From Pseudomonadota bacterium (GTDB taxonomy: Bacteria; Pseudomonadota; Gammaproteobacteria; Burkholderiales; Thiobacillaceae), in contig JAKACL010000135.1 in NCBI GenBank assembly GCA_021821425.1, forward strand, positions 1 through 7,904: a stretch of DNA of 7,904 nucleotides, given 5' to 3'. Shown here piece by piece: positions 1 through 7,634 of the stretch. The notes under the pieces were generated by a model. That model did not search any database, had not been told where the DNA came from, and saw nothing but the letters and a program-made list of their open reading frames with translations. Both the position numbers and the translations under genes were made by a program. Numbering within the stretch: the first letter of the stretch is position 1; each line of letters begins with the position of its first letter.

Positions 1-240
1 TTTGCCGAGGCTGGCGATCAGTGCGTCCGTCTGGCCGCGCAGGCGGGTGGCGACGGCGCCGCTGTCGCATGCCAGGCTCAGCATGCCCGCCTCGAACTGC
101 ATGGTGCGTACATGCCCGGACAGCGCGGCAGGCAAGGCGCGCTCGAGCGCGGACTGGATGTCGAGCAGCGCGCGCGCGCGCGCCGCAAGGCCATTGGGCA
201 GCTGGCTGGCCAGCAGGTCGGCGAGGCTCGACGTACTCAT
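1..240 (-). CDS. DUF721/DciA-like protein, N-terminal part (gene cut by window edge)
   Basis: The minus strand reads open from an ATG at 240 to the window edge, giving 80 residues that start [17 protein letters not shown]721-like pattern is visible: an N-terminal helix, then a stretch around residues 33-80 with [20 protein letters not shown] and an [15 protein letters not shown] segment. The family is known to include DciA, the loader/operator of the replicative DnaB helicase in bacteria lacking DnaC, and a DUF721 gene often lies beside secA in betaproteobacteria. The ATG at 240 is the only usable start: upstream in frame there is no ATG, GTG or TTG before a stop at 307-309. The bases just before it are pyrimidine-rich with no Shine-Dalgarno, which is odd. 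The C-terminal half is outside the window, so full DciA identity cannot be confirmed. Confidence 0.68.
   Translation of the reverse strand, partial: MSTSSLADLLASQLPNGLAARARALLDIQSALERALPAALSGHVRTMQFEAGMLSLACDSGAVATRLRGQTDALIASLGK
168..183. repeat. (GC)8 dinucleotide run inside the DciA-like gene
   Basis: Sixteen bases of strictly alternating GC lie within the coding sequence, in the part encoding Ala-Ala-Arg-Ala-Arg-Ala on the minus strand. Such runs can slip during replication and can adopt Z-DNA. Here the reading frame is intact through it. It may simply reflect GC-rich Ala/Arg codon use. Confidence 0.6.
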
Positions 241-258
241 GCCAGGGGGGCACGCAGG

Positions 259-305
259 GCCGCCCGGACGGCTTTGCGGGGCGCCCGCGCGGCCGTCCGG
301 GCGGC
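259..305. promoter_or_regulatory. Nested GC-rich hairpin in the dciA-like/secA divergent gap
   Basis: Two 14-base arms, 259-272 (GCCGCCCGGACGGC) and 292-305, are perfect reverse complements. The 19-base loop contains a second perfect 5-bp stem (276-280 with 284-288, loop GCG). The whole forms a 47-base nested structure with almost only G and C. It begins 19 bases upstream of the DciA-like start codon and ends upstream of the candidate secA promoter. Without a T tract it is not a standard terminator. It could be a leader structure of the minus-strand gene, a protein-binding dyad, or a REP-like palindrome. The inverted repeat is seen directly; the role is unknown. Confidence 0.65.
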
Positions 306-337
306 GTCACGGCAAGCCGGTGGCGCTATGTTAAGAT
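304..337 (+). promoter_or_regulatory. Weak candidate secA promoter
   Basis: The only AT-richer patch in the gap is around 327-338 (TATGTTAAGATT). It offers two overlapping -10 candidates, TATGTT (327-332) and TAAGAT (332-337), each matching 4 of 6 consensus bases. No good -35 is present at the expected distance (GCGTCA at 304-309 or ACGGCA at 309-314). It lies 41 or more bases upstream of the secA ATG. This is a positional guess rather than a strong match. Confidence 0.3.
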
Positions 338-378
338 TCAAGGATTTACCGCGTCCTGCGGGCATTTTCGGATTTCCC

Positions 379-3088
<2,710 letters not shown>

Positions 3089-3090
<2 letters not shown>

Positions 3091-3093
3091 GAG
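3089..3093 (+). promoter_or_regulatory. RBS overlapping the secA stop codon
   Basis: AGGAG at 3089-3093 shares its first two bases with the secA TAG stop (3088-3090) and lies 5 bases before the ATG at 3099. This arrangement suggests translational coupling of the small downstream gene to secA. The site is seen directly; the coupling is inferred. Confidence 0.8.
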
Positions 3094-3098
3094 AAATC

Positions 3099-3326
3099 AT
3101 GCCTTACTACGTTTTCCGCATGGGAATGTTCAAAGTACTGGAAAAGCAGGGCGAGTGGGCGACATTCAAGGAAGCCAAGGCGCACACCAACGAACTGCGC
3201 AAGACCCTCGACCCCAAGACCGGCGACAAGTACAAGATGATTTTCGCCGACAACGAAATTACCGCGCAGGAAACGCTCACTGCCGAGCGCGAGCTGGAAA
3301 AAACCCTCTCCGGTGACGACTGGTAG
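3099..3326 (+). CDS. Small conserved-looking protein of unknown function, cotranscribed with secA
   Basis: This encodes 75 residues starting MPYYVFRMGMFKVLEKQGEW. The sequence has a YYVF...KVLE N-terminal beta-like stretch, a basic helix (FKEAKAHTNELRKTL, about 46-61 bp into each turn of charged residues), a second strand YKMIFADNE, and an acidic C-terminal helix ending SGDDW. It has no signal peptide, membrane segment or cysteine, so it is likely a soluble cytoplasmic alpha/beta miniprotein. From memory, similar small proteins of this pattern occur in betaproteobacteria without an assigned function, but I cannot verify that here. It follows secA by 8 bp with a strong overlapping RBS, so it is almost certainly in the same transcript. 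A role linked to secretion is possible only by context. Confidence 0.85.
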   Translation: MPYYVFRMGMFKVLEKQGEWATFKEAKAHTNELRKTLDPKTGDKYKMIFADNEITAQETLTAERELEKTLSGDDW

Positions 3327-3357
3327 TAATCCTTCCGCCTGTGCTTGAAAGACGAAA

Positions 3358-3501
3358 GGACGCCCTCAAGAATCGTAGCGAGCAGGGCGTCAGCCGGGCG
3401 CGCCCGAAGCGCAGGAACCGGAATGTACTCGATGTACATGAGGATTCCGAGCATCGGACGCGCCCGGATCACGCCCGCGCAGTAGATTATTGAGGGTGTC
3501 C
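3358..3501. mobile_element. 144-bp MITE-like palindromic repeat element, no coding capacity
   Basis: The ends form terminal inverted repeats: GGACGCCCTCAAGAAT (3358-3373) against ATTATTGAGGGTGTCC (3486-3501), 14 of 16 matching. Inside are further palindromes. GACGCCCT (3359-3366) pairs with AGGGCGTC (3384-3391). A long imperfect hairpin spans 3394-3467, closed by CCGGGCGCG/CGCGCCCGG (3394-3402, 3459-3467) and capped by ATGTAC/GTACAT (3423-3428, 3434-3439). No clear target-site duplication flanks it. It has no gene of its own, so it would need a transposase in trans if mobile. A REP/BIME-like repeat or a structured RNA element is an alternative. Multicopy status cannot be tested in this window. 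Confidence 0.65.
3492..3496 (+). promoter_or_regulatory. RBS supplied by the right end of the repeat element
   Basis: GAGGG at 3492-3496 lies 6 bases before the ATG at 3503 and is part of the element's terminal inverted repeat. An in-frame TGA at 3491-3493 rules out any more upstream start, so this RBS-like sequence decides the start of the 148-residue gene. Because it can pair with the left terminal repeat, it could be masked in the RNA; that is inference. Confidence 0.55.
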
Positions 3502-3502
3502 G

Positions 3503-3949
3503 ATGGCTGAGTACAACGAAGACGCTTATAAGCTGGCCCGCAAGGCTTACATCGAATACAGCTGTCCGTTCGAGCGGGCGCTGCTGTCGCGCTGCGTCAG
3601 TTGCAGCCGCTCGCACAAGCTCAACCTGGCCGAGCGCGAGGCGATTGCCTGCAGCGATCCGGAGGTGCGCGAACTCTGCCTGGTTTTTTACCAGGCGCTG
3701 CACGAGAACGCGCAGTTCGCGCTGAAGACCAGCCCCGATGCACCGTGGCCGTTCGGCAAGGAAATCCGCGCCCAGTGCGGCGGCGTGCGGGGGCTCGCCG
3801 CCGCGATGGACGCGGCGGGCAACGAGACCACCGACATCGCCGCGACCGTGCTGCAGGGGCATGTGCATTTCGGCGGCTGCAGCGAGTTTCCCTATTCCGA
3901 GATCATGCGGGCGGTGGTGCATTACGAGCCCCGCAAGCGACGCGGCTGA
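3503..3949 (+). CDS. Seven-cysteine protein of unknown function, 148 residues
   Basis: I do not recognise this family with confidence. The 148-residue product begins MAEYNEDAYKLARKAYIEYS and has cysteines at 21, 31, 34, 50, 59, 92 and 126. The C-x9-C-x2-C-x15-C-x8-C pattern near the N-terminus could bind zinc or an Fe-S cluster, but no named motif is matched. There is no signal peptide or membrane segment, so it is probably cytoplasmic. Later parts include a helical QCGGVRGLAAAMDA region, a GHVHFGGCSEFPY segment and a basic C-terminus (RKRRG). The ATG at 3503 is fixed by an in-frame stop at 3491-3493 and there is no other Met before residue 102. It lies 176 bp from the small gene behind secA, separated by the repeat element, and 79 bp before the copper genes on the same strand. 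A link to metal handling is possible from its cysteines and neighbours but unproven. Confidence 0.8.
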   Translation: MAEYNEDAYKLARKAYIEYSCPFERALLSRCVSCSRSHKLNLAEREAIACSDPEVRELCLVFYQALHENAQFALKTSPDAPWPFGKEIRAQCGGVRGLAAAMDAAGNETTDIAATVLQGHVHFGGCSEFPYSEIMRAVVHYEPRKRRG

Positions 3950-3994
3950 CTGCCGGCACCGGCGTGGGAACCCGCGGCGCGGCCGGCAGTCTCT

Positions 3995-4022
3995 TGGGCA
4001 GCGCCCCTTTTTTGATTACACT
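3995..4022 (+). promoter_or_regulatory. Candidate promoter of the copper operon
   Basis: TTGGGC (3995-4000; 3 of 6 consensus) is followed after 16 bases by TACACT (4017-4022; 4 of 6). The AT-rich TTTTTTGATTACACT stands out against the GC-rich surroundings. Transcription would start about where the GTG at 4029 begins, implying a leaderless or nearly leaderless mRNA. No CueR-type long-spacer dyad or other named copper operator could be recognised. Confidence 0.35.
3996..4013 (+). terminator. Short intrinsic-terminator-like hairpin with T6 tract
   Basis: GGGC (3996-3999), loop AGC, and GCCC (4003-4006) form a 4-bp GC stem followed after one C by six T (4008-4013). It lies 46 bp after the stop of the seven-cysteine gene. 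Just upstream, a longer stem is available: ACTGCCGGC (3949-3957) with GCCGGCAGT (3982-3990). The short stem makes this a modest terminator, but the position is right to separate the upstream gene from the copper genes. Confidence 0.5.
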
Positions 4023-4028
4023 GCCGGC

Positions 4029-4394
4029 GTGCGATCCCGCTTCCATCGATTCCTGCTGATGTTGCTGATGCTTGCCCTGCCGCTGCAGGCGCTGGCGTCC
4101 GCTTCCATGCTGGGGTGCGCCTTCGCGCACCCCGCCACGGTGGCCGGGGTGGCGCTGGTCGACGCGACGATGACGACGCCGTGCCACGAGGCGGAGCCGA
4201 CCCCCGCCCCCGCCGCGCAACCTGACTGCAAGCACTGCGCAAGCTGCGCGCTGGCGTCGGCGCTGCCGATTCCCGCTGCCGACGTGCCGGCCGATGTGCC
4301 GGCCGTGTGTCGCTACGGCGACCTGTCCCTCCAGCCCTTCAGCGGCTTTGTTCCCGACGGCCCCGAGCGGCCTCCCCGACCCACCTTCGCCTGA
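4029..4394 (+). CDS. Small secreted Cys-rich protein of a copper cluster
   Basis: The 121-residue product has a Sec signal peptide: basic n-region RSRFHR, hydrophobic core FLLMLLMLALPLQ, and a likely cut after ALA (residue 23). The mature part carries C30, C52-H53, a CKHCASC cluster (C67, C70, C73) and C94, with Pro/Ala-rich linkers, and ends with DGPERPPRPTFA. This layout resembles the small periplasmic proteins that accompany copper efflux genes in betaproteobacteria, some of them annotated DUF2946-like. That assignment is from memory and moderate. It probably binds copper in the periplasm. The start is GTG 4029: later ATGs (4059, 4068) would remove the basic n-region of the signal. No Shine-Dalgarno precedes it. 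It is the first gene of the apparent operon, 72 bp ahead of the next. Confidence 0.72.
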   Translation: MRSRFHRFLLMLLMLALPLQALASASMLGCAFAHPATVAGVALVDATMTTPCHEAEPTPAPAAQPDCKHCASCALASALPIPAADVPADVPAVCRYGDLSLQPFSGFVPDGPERPPRPTFA

Positions 4395-4398
4395 ATCC

Positions 4399-4448
4399 CG
4401 CGCCGCCCGACGGCGCGTCCATCGATTGTGAGCGCAGCCTTGGCTGCG
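4399..4448. repeat. Two small hairpins in the 72-bp intercistronic gap
   Basis: CGCGCCG (4399-4405) pairs with CGGCGCG (4411-4417) across a 5-base loop, and CGCAGCC (4433-4439) pairs with GGCTGCG (4442-4448) with almost no loop. Neither is followed by a T tract, so they look like intercistronic mRNA structures (stability or processing) rather than terminators. The second ends 8 bases before the RBS (GAGG, 4457-4460) of the next gene. Confidence 0.5.
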
Positions 4449-4466
4449 TGATATGCGAGGTTCTCT

Positions 4467-4793
4467 ATGCTGAACGCTTTATTCCGACGTGCGACGCGGT
4501 TGGCGCGCGCACCCGTATTCCGTCTGGCCGCAACCGGCCTGTTTGCCTGGTCGCTGTGGGTGCCTGCAACGCATGCCGCCGAGCCCCCGGTACGCGCACA
4601 GGCGATGCCTGCGCCCTTCAATCACTACCAGGGCTGGCGCGACGAGCCGCTGCAGGACTGGCGCCAGGCCAACGAGCGGGTCGGCGAGGTCGGCGGCTGG
4701 CGCACCTATCTGCGCGAATCACAGCCGGCCGGCGATGGGGCCGACCCGGCCCGGCCGAAGGGCGATGGCCATGATGGCCATCACGGACATTGA
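4467..4793 (+). CDS. Small secreted protein with His-rich C-terminal tail, copper cluster
   Basis: The 108-residue product starts MLNALFRRATRLARA, followed by a hydrophobic core (about 18-32) and a probable signal peptidase cut after ATHA (residue 38). The mature protein has a short conserved-looking core, FNHYQGWRDEPLQDWRQANE with VGEVGGWRTYLRES (about 51-85), then an Asp/Gly/His tail ending GDGHDGHHGH. The tail is a plausible low-specificity copper-binding segment. Small proteins with this FNHYxxWxDEPxxxW...GGWRxY pattern accompany TolC-type copper efflux genes in related bacteria, as far as I recall; the function is not established. The start has a GAGG RBS (4457-4460) 6 bases upstream. 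The stop TGA (4791-4793) overlaps the RBS of the TolC-family gene, so translation is probably coupled. Confidence 0.8.
   Translation: MLNALFRRATRLARAPVFRLAATGLFAWSLWVPATHAAEPPVRAQAMPAPFNHYQGWRDEPLQDWRQANERVGEVGGWRTYLRESQPAGDGADPARPKGDGHDGHHGH
4764..4781 (+). repeat. Tandem 9-bp repeat GATGGCCAT x2 encoding the His tail
   Basis: GATGGCCAT occurs twice in direct tandem (4764-4772, 4773-4781). Each copy contains the palindrome ATGGCCAT. In frame it encodes Gly-Asp-Gly-His-Asp-Gly-His residues of the His-rich tail. A copy-number change would add or remove three residues without breaking the frame. Confidence 0.75.
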
Positions 4794-4802
4794 GGGAACG
4801 CC

Positions 4803-6218
4803 ATGAATACAAATCCTTTCCCCCCCCGTACGCTTGTACTCGCCGTGCTGTCAGTCGCGCTGCTGGGCGGCTGCGCGAGTTTTTCCAAAGACGGCGGCGT
4901 GGACGCTATCCAGTCCGCCACCCGCACGCATATCCCGCAGGACGTCGTCTGGACCCGCGATGATGCCAGCCGCGGCGCGGCGCAGCAGCGCGTCGACGCG
5001 CTGCTGGCCGGACCGCTTTCGGCCGACGATGCGGTGCAGATCGCGCTCCTGAACAACCCCGGCCTGCAGGCGGCCTTCAATACACTCGGCATCGCCGAGG
5101 CCGACTGGGTGGCAGCACGGCGACTGCCCAATCCCGGGTTTTCCATCGGCCGGCTGACCCGGGGATCCGAGGTGGAATGGGAGCGCAGCCTGCACCTCAA
5201 CCTGGCGCGGCTGCTGACGATGCCGATGCGCGTCGACATCGAGCAGCGCCTGTTCGAGCAGACCCGGCGCGACCTGGTGCTGAAAGTGCTGCGGCTGGCG
5301 GCGGACACGCGCCGTGCCTGGGTGCGGGCGGTGGCCGCAACCCAGACCGCGCATTACCAGCAGCAGGCGATGGAGGCGGCCGAAGCCGGTTCAGAACTGG
5401 CGCGCCGGATGGCGCAGGTGGGCAACTGGAGCAAGTTGAAGCAGGCGCGCGAGCAGTCGTTTTATGCCGACGCCGCGCTGGCGGTGGCACGCGCCCAGCA
5501 GGCGAAGCTGCAGACGCGCGAGCGCCTGGTGCGGTTGATGGGGCTGCCCAACGCGGAGAAAGTGCAACTGCCCGAACGGTTGCCCGATCTGCCTGCCAGC
5601 TTGCCGCAGCTGGCGGATGTCGAGCAGCAGGCAATGGCGTCGCGGCTGGATCTGCAGACGGTGAAACTGCAGAGCGAAGCGCTGGCAAAAAACCTCGGAC
5701 TCACGCGCAGCACGCGCTTCATCAACGTGCTCGAGCTCGGCATCGTCCACAACAGCTCGAACGAGGCGCCGGTGCAGCGGGGCTACGAAATCAGTTTCGA
5801 ACTGCCGCTGTTCGACTGGGGACAGACGCGCGTGGTGCAGGCCGAATCGCGCTATCGGCAAATTTTGGAGCGCGCGCGCGAAACCGCAGTCAACGCGCGT
5901 TCCGAAGTGCGCGAAGCCTACGCCCTGCAGCACAGCCAGTATGCGATCGCACGGCATCTGCGCGACGAAGTGGTGCCCTTGAAGCAGCGTATTTCCGAAG
6001 AAAACCTGCTGCGCTACAACGGCATGCTGATCGGGGTGTTCGAGCTGCTGGCCGATGCGCGCGCGCAGATCGGCTCGGTCAACGCCGCCATCGAGGCGCA
6101 GCGCGACTTCTGGCTGGCCGATGCCGATTTGAAGATGGCGCTGGTCGGCACGCCCGGCCAAATGACGATGCCCGCCAACACTGCTGCTGCCGCCGCCGAA
6201 TCGGGCGGGGGCCATTGA
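4803..6218 (+). CDS. TolC-family outer membrane efflux lipoprotein (CusC/CzcC-type role)
   Basis: This is the outer-membrane exit duct of a tripartite efflux system, expected to work with an RND pump and a membrane-fusion adaptor. The 471-residue product has a lipoprotein signal with lipobox LGGC (lipid on C24), which is common in CusC-like proteins. Two outer-membrane-efflux repeats are visible. The first is about 73-255 (DDAVQIALLNNPGLQAAF, then long helices including AELARRMAQVGNWSKL-like residues 199-212). The second is about 270-450, with LPLFDWGQTR (334-343) and YNGMLIGVFELLADAR (405-420). Length fits the family. The C-terminus is Ala-rich and ends GGGH. The start has a GAGGGA RBS (4792-4797) overlapping the previous stop; the gap to the next gene is 15 bp. 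The copper substrate is inferred from neighbours; no cusA/cusB is within the window. The specific gene name is not certain. Confidence 0.92.
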   Translation: MNTNPFPPRTLVLAVLSVALLGGCASFSKDGGVDAIQSATRTHIPQDVVWTRDDASRGAAQQRVDALLAGPLSADDAVQIALLNNPGLQAAFNTLGIAEADWVAARRLPNPGFSIGRLTRGSEVEWERSLHLNLARLLTMPMRVDIEQRLFEQTRRDLVLKVLRLAADTRRAWVRAVAATQTAHYQQQAMEAAEAGSELARRMAQVGNWSKLKQAREQSFYADAALAVARAQQAKLQTRERLVRLMGLPNAEKVQLPERLPDLPASLPQLADVEQQAMASRLDLQTVKLQSEALAKNLGLTRSTRFINVLELGIVHNSSNEAPVQRGYEISFELPLFDWGQTRVVQAESRYRQILERARETAVNARSEVREAYALQHSQYAIARHLRDEVVPLKQRISEENLLRYNGMLIGVFELLADARAQIGSVNAAIEAQRDFWLADADLKMALVGTPGQMTMPANTAAAAAESGGGH

Positions 6219-6233
6219 CTGCAAGGAACCGAC

Positions 6234-7619
6234 ATGACTTCAAGACGTGATTTTTTCAAGTTCGCCGGCGTGGCCGCTGCAAGCAGCGTGAGTCCGGTTG
6301 CGATGGCGCGGCTGCCGGAGATCGTCAGCACCGACTCGCCCGACACCCGGCCGCCGCTGGTGCCGCCGAACGGACGCCCCTACAACCCGGTGGTGACGCT
6401 GAACGGCTGGACGCTGCCGTGGCGGATGAACAATGGCGTAAAGGAATTCCACCTGGTTGCCGAACCGGTGGTGCGCGAGATCGCGCCCGGCATGAAGGCG
6501 CACCTGTGGGGCTACAACGGCCAGTCGCCCGGTCCCACCATCGAGGTGGTCGAGGGCGACCGCGTGCGCATCTACGTCACCAACCGCCTGCCCGAGCACA
6601 CCACCATCCACTGGCACGGCCAGCGCCTGCCCAACGGCATGGACGGCGTCGGCGGGCTGACGCAGCCGCAGATCAAGCCGGGCAAGACCTTCGTCTACGA
6701 GTTCGTCGCCCGTCGCCCCGGCACCTTCATGTACCACCCGCACGCCGACGAAATGACGCAGATGGCGATGGGCATGATGGGTTTCTGGGTGACGCATCCC
6801 AAGGGCAGGCACCCGCTGATCGAGACGGTCGACCGCGATTTCTGCTTCCTGCTCAACGCCTACGACATCGACCCCGGCAGCGCCACGCCCGCGGTCAATA
6901 CCATGCTCGACTTCAACCTGTGGACCTGGAACAGTCGGGCATTCCCCGGCATCGACAGCCTCAACGTGCGGCTCAACGACCGGGTGCGAATCCGCATCGG
7001 CAACCTCACCATGACCAACCATCCGATCCACCTGCACGGGGTGGAATTCGAGGTGACCGGCACCGACGGCGGGCCCACGCCGAAGGGATCGCGCTGGCCG
7101 GAGGTGACCACCGACATTGCGGTCGGGCAGATGCGGCAGGTCGAGTTCCTCGCCGACGAAGAAGGCGACTGGGCCTTCCACTGCCACAAGAGCCACCACA
7201 CGATGAACGCGATGGGCCACGGCGTGCCGACGATGATCGGGGTCGACCACAGCGGACTTGCCGGCAAGATCACGAAGCTCGTCCCCGACTACATGGTGAT
7301 GGGCGAGCGCGGCATGGCCGACATGGCCGAGATGGAAATGCCGCTGCCCGACAACACCCTGCCGATGATGACCGGCCAAGGTCAGTTCGGATCGGTGGAG
7401 ATGGGCGGCATGTTCACCGTGATGAAGGTGCGGCGCGAGCAGAAGCGCGGCGACTATGCCGACCCGGGCTGGTTCAAGCATCCGCCCGGCTCCGTGGCGC
7501 GCGAGGTCGAGGGCACGGTCGCCGTGCCGGTGCGCGCGCCGCACGCCGCTTCGCCCCAGGGCAGGCCGGGGGACGTCGAAGTCACCGTGCGCAAACCGAG
7601 CGGCCATGCTGGCCATTGA
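6234..7619 (+). CDS. Tat-exported two-domain multicopper oxidase, copper resistance type
   Basis: This likely oxidises Cu(I) to Cu(II) in the periplasm, using a type 1 copper and a trinuclear cluster that reduces O2 to water. The 461-residue product has a Tat signal (SRRDFFKF, 3-10, then a hydrophobic stretch to about 26). All copper motifs are intact: HWHG (H126, H128), YHPH (H168, H170), HPIHLHG (H263, H266, H268) and HCHKSHHTMNAM (H316, C317, H318, H322, M327). C317, H263, H322 and axial M327 form the type 1 site. Only about 93 residues separate HPH from HPIHLHG, so this is a two-domain enzyme rather than a three-domain CueO/CopA type. Two-domain family members normally form trimers with interfacial clusters. 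A Met-rich region (11 Met in 354-397) follows the last cupredoxin domain, and the protein ends SGHAGH. The RBS AGGA (6224-6227) lies 6 bases from the ATG. It is followed by the cupredoxin gene after 15 bp. Confidence 0.94.
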   Translation: MTSRRDFFKFAGVAAASSVSPVAMARLPEIVSTDSPDTRPPLVPPNGRPYNPVVTLNGWTLPWRMNNGVKEFHLVAEPVVREIAPGMKAHLWGYNGQSPGPTIEVVEGDRVRIYVTNRLPEHTTIHWHGQRLPNGMDGVGGLTQPQIKPGKTFVYEFVARRPGTFMYHPHADEMTQMAMGMMGFWVTHPKGRHPLIETVDRDFCFLLNAYDIDPGSATPAVNTMLDFNLWTWNSRAFPGIDSLNVRLNDRVRIRIGNLTMTNHPIHLHGVEFEVTGTDGGPTPKGSRWPEVTTDIAVGQMRQVEFLADEEGDWAFHCHKSHHTMNAMGHGVPTMIGVDHSGLAGKITKLVPDYMVMGERGMADMAEMEMPLPDNTLPMMTGQGQFGSVEMGGMFTVMKVRREQKRGDYADPGWFKHPPGSVAREVEGTVAVPVRAPHAASPQGRPGDVEVTVRKPSGHAGH

Positions 7620-7634
7620 TTCAAGGAGATCGAA

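Larger units (their letters stand above)
3949..4028. repeat. 9-mer ACTGCCGGC in two direct and one inverted copy
   Basis: ACTGCCGGC occurs at 3949-3957 and exactly again at 4020-4028; its reverse complement occurs at 3982-3990. The inverted copy can therefore pair with either direct copy. One pairing gives a hairpin before the T6 tract. The other would enclose the terminator-like hairpin and cover the bases just before the GTG at 4029. The repeats are seen directly. Competing RNA structures or a regulator's operator sites are two possible readings. Confidence 0.6.

Noticed and set aside
112..378. An 89-residue N-terminal extension of SecA (in-frame ATG at 112)
   Set aside because: The stretch is Arg/Ala/Gly-rich, overlaps the oppositely oriented DciA-like gene and its leader, and lies upstream of the normal SecA N-terminus [11 protein letters not shown].
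3358..3501. Integron attC site
   Set aside because: The element is a long imperfect palindrome, but I find no attC core pair (RYYYAAC/GTTRRRY) at its ends.
3107..3922. A 271-codon minus-strand frame crossing the repeat element and both small genes
   Set aside because: It runs antisense to two better supported genes and reads through the palindromic element. Its translation is not a coherent protein.
3738..4028. Upstream extension of the small Cys-rich secreted protein
   Set aside because: The frame is open upstream but overlaps the 148-residue gene and would bury the signal peptide. GTG 4029 gives a proper signal with a basic n-region.
3327..4028. tRNA, riboswitch or CRISPR in the junction region
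   Set aside because: No cloverleaf, no regularly spaced direct repeats and no recognisable riboswitch core are visible; the structures are simple inverted repeats.
3960..4030. CueR/MerR-type or CusR/CopR-type copper operator
   Set aside because: No long-spacer MerR dyad and no paired response-regulator sites could be read here, only a single GATTACA.
5177..6250. A 357-codon plus-strand frame inside the TolC-family gene
   Set aside because: It is an Ala/Arg/Gly-rich out-of-frame shadow of a clearly identified gene, without its own RBS or domains.
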